Part shown: positions 31,614 through 42,738 of the stretch, one piece after another
Numbering within the stretch: position 1 is the first letter of the stretch
How the letters are laid out: every line of letters begins with the position of its first letter
NCBI RefSeq assembly: GCF_001029505.1
Contig: NZ_LEKH01000003.1
Coordinates: 1-64,000 of the forward strand
DNA length: 64,000 nt
From: Rubrobacter aplysinae
Lineage (GTDB): Bacteria; Actinomycetota; Rubrobacteria; Rubrobacterales; Rubrobacteraceae
Reading direction: 5' to 3'
Program-made: the position numbers and the translations under genes
Notes under the pieces: model-generated
Told to the model about the DNA's origin: nothing
The model's database searches: none
The model's input: the letters and a program-made list of their open reading frames with translations, nothing else

Positions 31614-31686
31614 TGAGCCAGGAAGGAATCGAACCTTCGACACGAGGATTAAAAGTCCCCTGCTCTAACCACTGAGCTACTGGCCC
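31614..31686 (-). tRNA. tRNA-Lys (TTT)
   Basis: 73 nt including discriminator A. Acceptor GGGCCAG/CTGGCTC (one G-U), anticodon stem GGGGA/TCCTC (one G-U) with loop CTTTTAA (anticodon TTT), T-arm GAAGG/CCTTC with TTCGATT. It is the first tRNA of the Lys-Glu-Val series. Confidence 0.95.
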
Positions 31687-31752
31687 GAAGCTCAATACGC
31701 CACTCTACTCCGGCGAGAGTTTATCAAATGGGAGCGGGCTTTCTACGACTCT

Positions 31753-32226
31753 CTACGCCCCGTTCAGGGACTCCCTGTTGGCCTTCCGGTTGAAATACAG
31801 CGCCGCCGAGAGCGCGACGACGAGCGCGGTGAGCACGCCGAGCTCTATCAGGAGGTCCCGGAACTCCGGCGTGCCGAGGCTCTGCTCTATAGAGACGGTC
31901 ACGGCCAGGATGCGCCTTACGACGGCTATGATCCCGATGAGCAGGAAAGGCTCGGCCACTATCTCCCGCTCCCTGACGATGGTGCTTATGGTGGAGAGGA
32001 GCTCGGCGAAGATGAATACCAGGAGCACGCTGTCGAGCACGTTTAGCGCCGTCTTCAGGAGGCCGTTCTGGACCACGGAGAGCACTTCTTTGCCCGCGGC
32101 GGCGAACACCAGCAGTATCATCGCCACCAGGAACAGGGCGGCGACGTAGTACACCACCTTCTCGGCGGCGTCTATTACGCGGGTGATCCGGGGGCTGTTT
32201 CCGCTTCCAGAGTCCATAGCTCCCAA
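31753..32226 (-). CDS. PsiE-like membrane protein (phosphate-starvation-inducible E family)
   Basis: 157 residues with four membrane helices and the PsiE pattern: AEKVVYYVAALFLVAMILLV, then LDSVLLVFIFAELLSTISTIV, REREIVAEPFLLIGIIAVVRR and LIELGVLTALVVALSAALYF. The role of this family is unknown beyond phosphate-starvation induction in Escherichia coli. It starts 2 bp after the purH stop, so it is probably the last gene of the purine operon. Confidence 0.85.
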   Translation of the reverse strand: MGAMDSGSGNSPRITRVIDAAEKVVYYVAALFLVAMILLVFAAAGKEVLSVVQNGLLKTALNVLDSVLLVFIFAELLSTISTIVREREIVAEPFLLIGIIAVVRRILAVTVSIEQSLGTPEFRDLLIELGVLTALVVALSAALYFNRKANRESLNGA

Positions 32227-32228
32227 TC

Positions 32229-33836
32229 CTAGTGCAGAAAGTGACGCCGGCCCGTAAATACCATCGCTATTCCGCGCTCGGCGGCGGCGGAGATCACCTC
32301 CTCGTCCCTTTTGGAGCCGCCGGGTTGTATGACCGCCGTGACACCGGCGTCTGCGAGTTGCTCCACGCCGTCTGCGAACGGAAAGAACGCATCGCTGGCG
32401 GCCACGGCTCCGCGGGCGGCGTCTCCGGCTTTTCGGGTGGCGATCTTCGAGGAGTCGACCCGGCTGGGCTGTCCGGCTCCTATCCCGACCGTCGCCCCGC
32501 CGCTCGCCAGCACTATGGCGTTGCTCTTGACGCCCCGCGCCACCCGCCAGGCGAAGTTCAGGTCGCGCATCTGAGCCTCGGAAGGCTCACCCGCCACCGC
32601 CCGGTAATCCGAGCCGTCCTCTATCCGGTCACCCTCCTGTACCAGAAGGCCCCCGGTAACCGGCTTCGCAGAGAGCCGGGGGCTCCGGAGCGGCCCGGCC
32701 TGGAGCAGTATCATGTTCGGCTTGGCCTCGAACACCTCCAGGGCGGCGGGGCTGAACTCCGGGGCCACCAGCACCTCGGTAAAGACCCGGGAGATCCCCT
32801 CTGCGAGATCCGCGTCCACGCCCTGGCTGAGCGCCACGATGCCACCAAACGCGGAGACCGGGTCGCCGTCGAAGGCCCACTGGTAGGCCTCGGAGACCCC
32901 GGCGGCGACCGCCGCGCCGCACGGGTTGGCGTGCTTGACGATCACGGCGGCGGCCCCATCCGGCTCCCACTCCGTAAGGTCCGCGAGCACCGAGCGCGCG
33001 GCGTCCACGTCGTAGAGGTTGTTGAAGGAGAGCTCGCGCTCACCGAGCCGCTCCACCCCGGAGAGCAGGTGCTCCCCGCCCGCGTCGGCATAGTAGGCGG
33101 CATCCTGGTGCGGGTTCTCACCGTAGCGCAGGGGCATGAACCGCTCCTGTTCCACCGTGCGGCGCTCGGGGAACGCGTAGGTCTCCCCGTCTCCACCGTT
33201 CCCGTTGTTTCCGTCCCCGTCGTTTCTCTCTCCGCTCGCGAGCCAGCCCGAGATGCTGGCGTCGTACTCGGCGGTGCGGCGGAAAGCGGCGAGGGCGAGG
33301 GCGCGGCGGCTCTCCTCCGATACGTGACCCTCGGAGGAGAGCTCTGAGAGGACCTCATCGTAGTGGTCAGGCCCCGGCACCACCGTGACCGAGCGGAAGT
33401 TCTTTGCCGCCGCCCGCAGCATCGTCGGGCCGCCGACGTCTATATTCTCGATGGCCTCCTTCTCCTCCACCCCGGGGGCGGCGACCGCCTGCTCGAAGCG
33501 GTACAGGTTGACGCAGACCAGGTCCACGGGGGCGATGTCGTGGCTCACGAGCTCGGTGACCTGATCCGGGCTCTCCAGGTCTGCCAGGATCCCGCCGTGT
33601 ATGCGGGGGTGGAGCGTCTTTACCCGGCCTCCGAGTATCTCCGGTGAGCCCGTGACCTGCTCCACGGGCGTTACTCCCATCCCGGCTTCTGAAAGCTCCC
33701 GGGCGGTGCCGCCGGTGGAGATGATCTCGAACCCCATCTCCGAAAGCCGCCGGCAGAACTCGACCACCCCCGTCTTGTCGGCCACCGAGACCAGAGCCCG
33801 GCGCCTCATGGTGCTTACGCCCTGCGAACCCTGCAA
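32229..33836 (-). CDS. purH: Bifunctional AICAR transformylase/IMP cyclohydrolase PurH
   Basis: 535 residues. The N-terminal IMP cyclohydrolase (MGS-like) domain opens with ALVSVADKTGVVEFCRRL and has GGRVKTLHPRIHGG. The C-terminal transformylase follows, with RYGENPHQDAAYYAD, LSFNNLYDVDAA, the active-site VIVKHANPCGAAVA (Lys-His), and VLASGGATVGIGAGQPSRVD. It carries out the last two steps to IMP. The TTG at 33836 (GGGGAG five bases upstream) or the ATG nine codons later could be the start. It is the penultimate gene of the pur operon. Confidence 0.96.
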   Translation of the reverse strand: MQGSQGVSTMRRRALVSVADKTGVVEFCRRLSEMGFEIISTGGTARELSEAGMGVTPVEQVTGSPEILGGRVKTLHPRIHGGILADLESPDQVTELVSHDIAPVDLVCVNLYRFEQAVAAPGVEEKEAIENIDVGGPTMLRAAAKNFRSVTVVPGPDHYDEVLSELSSEGHVSEESRRALALAAFRRTAEYDASISGWLASGERNDGDGNNGNGGDGETYAFPERRTVEQERFMPLRYGENPHQDAAYYADAGGEHLLSGVERLGERELSFNNLYDVDAARSVLADLTEWEPDGAAAVIVKHANPCGAAVAAGVSEAYQWAFDGDPVSAFGGIVALSQGVDADLAEGISRVFTEVLVAPEFSPAALEVFEAKPNMILLQAGPLRSPRLSAKPVTGGLLVQEGDRIEDGSDYRAVAGEPSEAQMRDLNFAWRVARGVKSNAIVLASGGATVGIGAGQPSRVDSSKIATRKAGDAARGAVAASDAFFPFADGVEQLADAGVTAVIQPGGSKRDEEVISAAAERGIAMVFTGRRHFLH

Positions 33837-33905
33837 ATCCTCTCCCTTCCCCTTCGTTCGACGCGTAATTTACCCGGAAGCCTTACCCACGAGCCGACTA
33901 TCCGG

Positions 33906-34529
33906 CTAGCCTGGAGGCCCGTCCGTAAGCCGCTCCCGGAAGTGCATCCGTACGGCCTCGACCAGCAGCCGGTGCTCTACAGGACGTATCCGCTCCATCA
34001 GAGATTCCAGGGTGTCGTCCGGGCGTACCGACAAGCCTTCCTGGAGGATAACGGGGCCGGAGTCCACCTCCTCGGTGACGTAGTGTACCGTCACCCCGGT
34101 TTGTGGCACCCCCGCCTCCAGGACACGCTCTACCGCCCCGAGGCCCTTGAACTCCGGGAGCATCGAGGGGTGGACGTTGATCGTGGCCGGAAACCGGGCC
34201 AGAAACTTTCCGGACAACAACCGCATGTATCCCGCGCCGACCACGAGGCTTACGTCGTACCGGGCGAGACGGTCCGCAAGCTCTGAGTCGTACCCCTCCC
34301 GGTTCCCGGAGCCGTCCGGGGCGACGTGCTCGACGGGTATCCCGGCCGTTCGCGCGCGCTCGAAGGCGTACGCCCCGGCCCGGTCCCCGGCGACGACCGC
34401 GACCTCCTCCGGGTAGGCGTCCACGAGCGCCTGCAGGTTCGTGCCCCCGCCAGAGGCCAGCACCGCGATCCGGCAGCCTTCCGGCAGCCGGAGCCCGCGC
34501 GCATCAGACCGATCAGAGAAGTCAGACAA
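33906..34529 (-). CDS. purN: Phosphoribosylglycinamide formyltransferase PurN
   Basis: 207 residues. It adds the formyl group from 10-formyl-tetrahydrofolate to GAR. Key features: IAVLASGGGTNLQAL near the start, the active-site INVHPSMLPEFKG (Asn and His), VTVHYVTEEVDSGPVI with the catalytic Asp, and the closing RIRPVEHRLLVEAV. The start overlaps the purM stop by 8 bp, which indicates translational coupling. Confidence 0.96.
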   Translation of the reverse strand: MSDFSDRSDARGLRLPEGCRIAVLASGGGTNLQALVDAYPEEVAVVAGDRAGAYAFERARTAGIPVEHVAPDGSGNREGYDSELADRLARYDVSLVVGAGYMRLLSGKFLARFPATINVHPSMLPEFKGLGAVERVLEAGVPQTGVTVHYVTEEVDSGPVILQEGLSVRPDDTLESLMERIRPVEHRLLVEAVRMHFRERLTDGPPG

Positions 34530-35556
34530 ACTCCACCCCGGCGTCCGCGAGTACCTCGCCTATACGCCAGGCGCGGCAGCCAGAGGACCTTAGGGCTTCC
34601 ACGGCCCGCCCGGCCTCTCCCTGCGGCACCACCGCGCACATCCCCACCCCGAGGTTGAAGACCCGGCGCATCTCCGCTTCGGGGACTCTCCCGAGCGACC
34701 GTATCATCCCGAACACGCCGGGCTCCTCCCAGCTCCCGGTCTGTATCCGGGCCCCGAGGCCGCCCAGGACGCGGGGCAAGTTGCCCTGGATGCCGCCGCC
34801 GGTTACGTGGGCCAGCGCGCGCACCTCCACCGTCCCGCGCAACGTCTCGACCTCCCGCACGTACGCCCGGTGCGGCTCCAGGTACTCCTCTCCGAGCGTC
34901 CGCCCGCCCAGCGCCTCTGGCAGATCTTTCCAGGATAGCCCGGCGTCGGCGACGACCTTGCGGGCCAGGGTGTAGCCGTTGGTGTGCAGCCCGCTCGCGG
35001 CGAGCCCGACGATCTCGTCCCCCGGTCTGACACCGGACCCGTCCAGCGCCTCGGTCCTCTCGCAGGCCCCGATACAGCATCCGACCACGTCGAAGTCGCC
35101 GTCGCCGTAGAGCCCGGGCATCTCGGCCGTCTCCCCGCCCATGAGGGCGACGCCATGCCTGCCGCAGGCGTCGGCGGCCCCGCGCACCACCTCGGCCACC
35201 GCCTCCGGGTCAAGCCTGCCGCTCGCGACGTAGTCGAGGAACATCACCGGACGGGCGCCCGTGGCGAGCACGTCGTTCATGCAGTGGTTGGCGATGTCGG
35301 TCCCGATGGAGGCGTAGCGCCCGGTCTCGCGGGCGACCATGACCTTCGTCCCGACGCCGTCTATGGTCGAGGCCAGCACGGGGTCGGTGTAGCCCGCGAG
35401 ACTGTACAGCCCGGCGAACCCGCCCGCGCCGGAGACCACCCGCGGCCCGTGGGTGGCGGCCACCGATTCTTTCATGAGCTCCACCGCCCGCTCCCCGCGG
35501 TCTATGGAGACCCCGGCCTTCTCGTAGCTGTCCCGGGGGCTGTCGCCGGCGCTCAA
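34522..35556 (-). CDS. purM: Phosphoribosylformylglycinamidine cyclo-ligase PurM (AIR synthase)
   Basis: 344 residues from the TTG at 35556, 10 bases after the purF stop; the frame opens further up, but would overlap purF and exceed the family size. Features: DSYEKAGVSIDRGERAVELM, STIDGVGTKVMVA (ATP-binding), GTDIANHCMNDVLATGARP, MGGETAEMPGLY and GLAASGLHTNGYTLARKV. It closes formylglycinamidine ribotide to AIR. It lies between purF and purN. Confidence 0.95.
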   Translation of the reverse strand: MSAGDSPRDSYEKAGVSIDRGERAVELMKESVAATHGPRVVSGAGGFAGLYSLAGYTDPVLASTIDGVGTKVMVARETGRYASIGTDIANHCMNDVLATGARPVMFLDYVASGRLDPEAVAEVVRGAADACGRHGVALMGGETAEMPGLYGDGDFDVVGCCIGACERTEALDGSGVRPGDEIVGLAASGLHTNGYTLARKVVADAGLSWKDLPEALGGRTLGEEYLEPHRAYVREVETLRGTVEVRALAHVTGGGIQGNLPRVLGGLGARIQTGSWEEPGVFGMIRSLGRVPEAEMRRVFNLGVGMCAVVPQGEAGRAVEALRSSGCRAWRIGEVLADAGVEFV

Positions 35557-35566
35557 GTGGCCCCGG

Positions 35567-37081
35567 CTAGCGGCGCACCGCGCCGGATACGGGTGCGCCG
35601 GATACGGGAGCACCGGAGGCTCCCGCTACGCCTTCGAGCGCGTGCTTGCTGGATGAGCCTCCGGTCGGATACTCGCCATCGAAGCAGGCCCGGCACAGAC
35701 GTCCCTTCTCCTGCCGGGTGGCGGCCACCATGCCGTCGGTAGAGAGATAGGCCAGGCTCGTGGCCCCGAGCTGGGCCCGGATCTCCTCTACCGAGTAGTT
35801 CGCGCCCACGAGCTGATCCGGCGTATCCATGTCTATCCCGTAGTAGCACGGTCCGATCACCGGCGGCGAGGACACCCGGAAGTGAACCTCCCTGGCCCCG
35901 GCCTCGAACAGCAGCTCGACCAGCTTGCGCGAGGTGTTGCCCCGCACGATGGAGTCGTCTATCACGACGACGCGCTGGCCCTGGATGACCGAGGGCAGCG
36001 GGTTGAGCTTCAGCCTGAGGCCGAGCTGGCGCATCCCCTCGGTCGGCTGGATGAAGGTACGCCCGACGTAGCGGTTCTTTATGAGGCCCTCGGCGAAGGG
36101 GATGCCGCTTCTCTTAGAGTACCCGGCCGCCGCCGGTATGCCGGAGTCGGGGACCGGGATGACCACGTCCGCCTCGGCCGGGGACTCCTCGGCCAGGATC
36201 TCCCCCATCCTCTCCCGGGAGCCGGCGACCTCCCGGCCCGCGATGTGCGAGTCGGGGCGGGCGAAGTACACGTACTCGAAGACGCACAGCGCATGACGGC
36301 TCTCCGGCGCCTCGACCCTGTAGCTCGTGAGCCCTTCGTCGTCCACTACCAGGATCTCACCGGGCTCCACGTCGCGCACGAACTCGGCCCCGATAATGTC
36401 CAGCCCGCACGTCTCGCTCGACACGACGTATCCTCCCTCCACGCGCCCCAGGCACAGCGGCCTGAACCCGTGCGGATCGCGGAAAGCCACCAGCTTCTCC
36501 CCGATCACCATCCCAACGGAGTACGCCCCCTCCATCCGGCGCATCGCCAGACGCACGGCCTCACCGACCGGCAAAGTCTCGCGCTCCAGCTCGCGCATTA
36601 CGCTCGCCGCAATAAGCGCCGTGTCCGAGGAGGACCTGAACTCGAACCCCTCGGCCACGAGCCAGGAGCGCAGCCCGGCCACGTTTACCAGGTTGCCGTT
36701 GTGGGCGAGCGCCACGTTGTTCTCCCCCCGACCCAGAAACTCCGGCTGGGAGTTCTCCCACGAGGCGGATCCGGTCGTGGAGTACCGCACGTGCCCGAGC
36801 GCGAGATGCCCGCCTTCGAGCGACCGCAGCCGCGACTCGTCGAAGACGCGGCTCACGAGGCCGGTGTCCCGCATTGCCAGCGTGCTCTCACCGTCGGAGA
36901 CGGCTATCCCGGCCGCCTCCTGGCCCCGGTGCTGCAGCGCGTACAGCCCGAAGTACACCCGCTGCGCCAGCTCCCCGGCCAGCTCCCGCGAGCGGATACC
37001 GAAGACCCCGCACTCCTCCTTTGGCTTCTCGTCCGTAATGTCTGGGATTTCGCTGGTAACGCTGCCGGCGGGATCTACCAT
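35567..37081 (-). CDS. purF: Amidophosphoribosyltransferase PurF
   Basis: 504 residues; the committing step from PRPP and glutamine to phosphoribosylamine. A 23-residue leader precedes the catalytic Cys24 (EECGVFGI), as in the processed Bacillus-type enzyme. The glutaminase domain has YFGLYALQHRGQEAAGIAV and GHVRYSTTGSA. The phosphoribosyltransferase domain has GRTFIQPTEGMRQLG and the PRPP loop VVVIDDSIVRGNTSRKLV. Cysteines in RLCRACFDGEYP near the end and in ESRHALCVFEYVYFA suit the 4Fe-4S cluster of that class. It follows purL by 74 bp. Confidence 0.96.
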   Translation of the reverse strand: MVDPAGSVTSEIPDITDEKPKEECGVFGIRSRELAGELAQRVYFGLYALQHRGQEAAGIAVSDGESTLAMRDTGLVSRVFDESRLRSLEGGHLALGHVRYSTTGSASWENSQPEFLGRGENNVALAHNGNLVNVAGLRSWLVAEGFEFRSSSDTALIAASVMRELERETLPVGEAVRLAMRRMEGAYSVGMVIGEKLVAFRDPHGFRPLCLGRVEGGYVVSSETCGLDIIGAEFVRDVEPGEILVVDDEGLTSYRVEAPESRHALCVFEYVYFARPDSHIAGREVAGSRERMGEILAEESPAEADVVIPVPDSGIPAAAGYSKRSGIPFAEGLIKNRYVGRTFIQPTEGMRQLGLRLKLNPLPSVIQGQRVVVIDDSIVRGNTSRKLVELLFEAGAREVHFRVSSPPVIGPCYYGIDMDTPDQLVGANYSVEEIRAQLGATSLAYLSTDGMVAATRQEKGRLCRACFDGEYPTGGSSSKHALEGVAGASGAPVSGAPVSGAVRR

Positions 37082-37155
37082 CGCGGGATCTCTACTCCAG
37101 AGGATCTACTACACTGAACCGAACGTCGTAACTATATTACTTTCGCACACAGGTA

Positions 37156-39349
<2,194 letters not shown>

Positions 39350-39357
<8 letters not shown>

Positions 39358-40027
39358 CCGCGCCCGCCTTCGCCGCCCCCTGCAGAATGGAGCGCAGGAT
39401 ACACAGCCCGTCGTCCAGACCGAGCACCGGGTCCGAGGCCCTCTCCGGGTGCGGCATCAGCCCGACGACGTTACGCGCCTCGTTGCACACCCCGGCTATG
39501 TCTCCCGCAGAGCCGTTCGGGTTCTCCAGGTAGCGCAACACCACCCGGCCCTCCTCCTCCAGCGCGCGCAGCGTCTCCGCGTCGGCATAGTAGTTGCCCT
39601 CGTTGTGCGCCACCGGCAGCGTGAGCTCCGCTCCAGGCTCGCACGCGGCCGTCCACGGCGTCTCCACGCTCTCCACCCGTACGCGGGTCCGGGTACACAC
39701 GAACCTCGTGCTCTTGTTTTGCAACAATGCTCCGGGAAGTAGATGTGCCTCGGCGAGGACCTGGAAGCCGTTACACACCCCTATAACGGGCCCGCCGTCG
39801 CGGGCGAACTCTTCTAGCGGTCCCATGACGCCGGAGAAACGAGCTATTGCGCCGGGGCGCAGGTAGTCGCCGTAGGAGAAGCCGCCGGGGACGAAGACGG
39901 CGTCAACTCCCTTGAGGTCGGCGTCGGCGTGCCACAGCTCGACGGGCTCGGCGCCGACGCGTTCGAGGGCGGAGAGCGCGTCGCGGTCGCAGTTGGAGCC
40001 CGGAAAGATCGGGACACCGACCCTCAA
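39350..40027 (-). CDS. purQ: Phosphoribosylformylglycinamidine synthase glutaminase PurQ
   Basis: 225 residues, a class I glutamine amidotransferase supplying ammonia to PurL. Nucleophile Cys85 in [15 protein letters not shown]; the catalytic His and Glu in [26 protein letters not shown] is specific to PurQ. The start is an ATG at 40027. It is 19 bp downstream of purS and overlaps purL. Confidence 0.96.
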
Positions 40028-40046
40028 CGCGACGCCCCTGACTTAC

Positions 40047-40271
40047 CTACTCGACGATCTCCCACTCGTACTCCTCTATAGTCGGGTTTGCGAGCAGGCG
40101 GCGGCACATACCCTCGACCTCTTCGGCGCTCTCGACCTCCATCTCGACCAACCGGCCGACGTGGACGGACTTCACACCCTCGAAGCCCAGCGCGGGCAGC
40201 GCCCGGCGCACCGCCTCGCCCTGCGGGTCCAGGATGCCCTCCTTCGGGCGCACCATGACGCGGACCTTCAA
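40047..40271 (-). CDS. purS: Phosphoribosylformylglycinamidine synthase subunit PurS
   Basis: 74 residues, the usual size. It begins KVRVMVRPKEGILDPQGEAV and has ALPALGFEGVKSVHVGRLVE, both diagnostic of PurS. It bridges PurL and PurQ in the FGAM synthase complex. It is 4 bp downstream of purC. Confidence 0.95.
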   Translation of the reverse strand: MKVRVMVRPKEGILDPQGEAVRRALPALGFEGVKSVHVGRLVEMEVESAEEVEGMCRRLLANPTIEEYEWEIVE

Positions 40272-40275
40272 GCCG

Positions 40276-40989
40276 TTAGCCCGTCACCCGGCGCAGCATC
40301 TCTGCGTAGGCTTCTTCGACGCCGCCCATGTCGCGGCGGAAGCGGTCCTTGTCCAGCTTCTCGCCGGTCTCCTTGTCCCAGAAGCGGCAGGTGTCGGGGG
40401 AGATCTCGTCCGCCAGCATCAGCTCTCCCCCGGGGTCGCGCCCGACCTCTATCTTGAAGTCCACGAGGATAATGCCCTTCTCGTCGAAGAAGCTCGTTAG
40501 AAGCTCGTTTACCCGTAAACCGAGCTCCTCGCAGAACATGAGGTCATCTTCGGGCACCCCGAGCTCGCGGAAGTGGGCGTGGGTGAGCATCGGGTCGCCG
40601 AGCTCGTCGCTCTTGAGGCACAGCTCGACTATCGGGGCCGAGAGTGGCGTGCCCTCCTCGATCCCGATGAGCCGAGACAGAGAACCCGCCGCGACGTTGC
40701 GCACCACGACCTCCACCGGCAGCATCTGCAAATTCTTGGTGGTTATGGAGGTCTCGTCCTCCTGGCTTATGAAGTGCGTCGGGACGCCGTGCTCTTCGAG
40801 GTACTTGAAGATCGCCGCGCTCATCATCGCGTTGGTGCGGCCCTTGCCCTCCCACGAGCCGCGCTTGGCGGCGTTGTAGGCGGTGGCGTCGTCCTTGTAG
40901 CGGTGCAGCAGGACCTGCGGGTCGTCGGTGGCGAAGACCTGCTTGGCCTTCCCCTCGTACAGTATCTCTCCGGCCTCGTTAGTCGCCAC
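40276..40989 (-). CDS. purC: SAICAR synthetase PurC
   Basis: 237 residues, a single-domain ligase joining CAIR and aspartate. Motifs: ILYEGKAKQVFATDDPQVLL at the start, AKRGSWEGKGRTNAMMSAA, PVEVVVRNVAAGSLSRLIG, GIILVDFKIEVGRDPGGELM and LADEISPDTCRFWD. It overlaps the end of purB by 11 bp. Confidence 0.96.
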   Translation of the reverse strand: MATNEAGEILYEGKAKQVFATDDPQVLLHRYKDDATAYNAAKRGSWEGKGRTNAMMSAAIFKYLEEHGVPTHFISQEDETSITTKNLQMLPVEVVVRNVAAGSLSRLIGIEEGTPLSAPIVELCLKSDELGDPMLTHAHFRELGVPEDDLMFCEELGLRVNELLTSFFDEKGIILVDFKIEVGRDPGGELMLADEISPDTCRFWDKETGEKLDKDRFRRDMGGVEEAYAEMLRRVTG

Positions 40990-42295
40990 TGTCCAGCCTC
41001 TCTCGTAGCTCCTCGACGCGGTCGAAGACCACCCCGATATTCCTCAAAGGATAAGAAGGATCGAACAGGCTGTCGAGACCGTCGCCGAGCCGACTCTGCA
41101 CCTCTTCGCTCTCCCGCAGTACCTCGCGGAAGCTCTCTCCCCCCTCCCAGGCGCGCATCGCCGCCGACTGAACCACCCCGTAGGCGTCGTCGCGGGTCAT
41201 CCCGGCCTCCACCAGCTCCAGCAGTACGCGCCCGGAGAACACGATGCCGCCGCCGGTGTCCAGGTTCTCCCGCATCCGCTCGGCGTCCACCTCCAGGCCG
41301 CGCAGGATGCGGGCGGTGGTGCGCAGCATGTAGAAGGCCACGCCCGTCGAGTCCGGCAGTACCATGCGCTCGGCGGAGGAGTGGGAGATGTCGCGCTCCT
41401 GCCACAGGGCATTGTTCTCGAAGCCCACCGTCGCGTTGCCACGCAGGACGCGGGCCATGCCGCACAGACGCTCGGCCAGGATCGGGTTCCGCTTGTGCGG
41501 CATCGCCGAGGAGCCCTTCTGCCCCTTGCCAAACGGCTCGGCCAGCTCCCGGACCTCGGTGCGCTGGGCACCCCTTATCTCGACCGCGATCTTCTCCATA
41601 GTAGAGCCAAGTGTCGCGAGCGTAGAGAGTATCTCGGCGTGCCGGTCGCGCTGCACGATCTGGGTCGAGGCGAGCGCGGGCGACAGGCCGAGCCCCTCGC
41701 AGGTGATGGCCTCGACCCTGGGGTCCACGTTTGCGTAGGTGCCGGTGGCGCCCGAGATCTTCCCGACGGCGGCGACCTCATGGGCGTGGTCCAGCCTTCC
41801 CAGGTTCCGCTCCATCTCGAACGCCCACACCGCCATCTTGTGCCCGAGCGTGGTCGGCTCGGCGTGGACGCCGTGGGTGCGCCCGACCATCACCGTCTCC
41901 CGGTGCAGGAGCGCCATGTTCGCCAGCAGCGCGGCGAGCTCCCGGGCCTCCTCCCGGATCAGCTCCACCGCCCGCTTTAGCTGCACGGCCCCGGCGGTGT
42001 CCAGCACGTCCGAGGAGGTGAGCCCGAAGTGGAAGTGGCGGGCCACGTCGCCGGCCTGTTCTGAGACGGCAGAGACGAAGGCTATTACGTCGTGGTGGGT
42101 CTCGGCCTCTATCTCCTCTATGCGCTCCAGGGAGAAGTCGGCCTTCTCCGCCAGCTCCTCGACCTCTTCGGACGGGATCTCACCAAGCTCCGCCCGCGCC
42201 CGGCAGACCGCGATCTCCACGTCCAGCATGGAGCGGAACCTCGCCTCCTCGGTCCACAGGGCGGCCATCTCCGGCAGATTATAGCGTTCGATCAC
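40979..42295 (-). CDS. purB: Adenylosuccinate lyase PurB
   Basis: 438 residues of the fumarase/aspartase superfamily. It acts twice, on SAICAR and on adenylosuccinate. The signature loop GSSAMPHKRNPILAERL is present with its catalytic serine, as are VGRTHGVHAEPTTLGHKMA and the FGLTSSDVLDTAGAVQL region. The start ATGA overlaps the purE stop. It belongs to the short bacterial PurB type, distinct from ArgH at 57257 in the same superfamily. Confidence 0.96.
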   Translation of the reverse strand: MIERYNLPEMAALWTEEARFRSMLDVEIAVCRARAELGEIPSEEVEELAEKADFSLERIEEIEAETHHDVIAFVSAVSEQAGDVARHFHFGLTSSDVLDTAGAVQLKRAVELIREEARELAALLANMALLHRETVMVGRTHGVHAEPTTLGHKMAVWAFEMERNLGRLDHAHEVAAVGKISGATGTYANVDPRVEAITCEGLGLSPALASTQIVQRDRHAEILSTLATLGSTMEKIAVEIRGAQRTEVRELAEPFGKGQKGSSAMPHKRNPILAERLCGMARVLRGNATVGFENNALWQERDISHSSAERMVLPDSTGVAFYMLRTTARILRGLEVDAERMRENLDTGGGIVFSGRVLLELVEAGMTRDDAYGVVQSAAMRAWEGGESFREVLRESEEVQSRLGDGLDSLFDPSYPLRNIGVVFDRVEELRERLDSGD

Positions 42296-42738
42296 TTGCG
42301 CTCCTCCAGGGTATGGGAGAGCTCGTCGTCCGAGAGGGCTAGTATCCGGGCGGCGAGCACGGCGGCGTTCGTGGAGCCGTCTACCGCGACGGTGGCGACG
42401 GGGACGCCGGGGGGCATCTGCACCGTGGAGAGCAGGGAGTCGAAGCCCCCCAGCGCGCCGGCGGCTATCGGGACCCCGATAACCGGCAGCGTCGTGCGTC
42501 CGGCCACGGCACCGGCAAGGTGGGCGGCCATGCCGGAAGCACAGATCAGGACCTTCAGGCCCCGGTCCTTGGCGGTCCCGGCGTACTCGGCGACGGACTC
42601 GGGGCTCTCGTGAACCGAGCGTGTCTCAATCTCGTACTCGACGCCGAGCTCTTCGAGGCGGGCGGTGCATTTATCCATCACCTCCCGGTCGGAGTCGCTG
42701 CCGACCAGTATGCCTACTTGCGGGCCCGAGTTGGCCAA
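42292..42738 (-). CDS. purE: N5-carboxyaminoimidazole ribonucleotide mutase PurE
   Basis: 148 residues. VGILVGSDSDREVMDKCTAR, then ETRSVHESPESVAEYA, LICASGMAAHLAGAVAG and PVIGVPIAAGALGGFDSLLS with the QMPPGVPVATVAVDG segment are standard for PurE. Class I PurE normally needs PurK, which is not in this window, so purK is probably elsewhere. It directly abuts purD (no gap). Confidence 0.95.
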   Translation of the reverse strand: MANSGPQVGILVGSDSDREVMDKCTARLEELGVEYEIETRSVHESPESVAEYAGTAKDRGLKVLICASGMAAHLAGAVAGRTTLPVIGVPIAAGALGGFDSLLSTVQMPPGVPVATVAVDGSTNAAVLAARILALSDDELSHTLEERK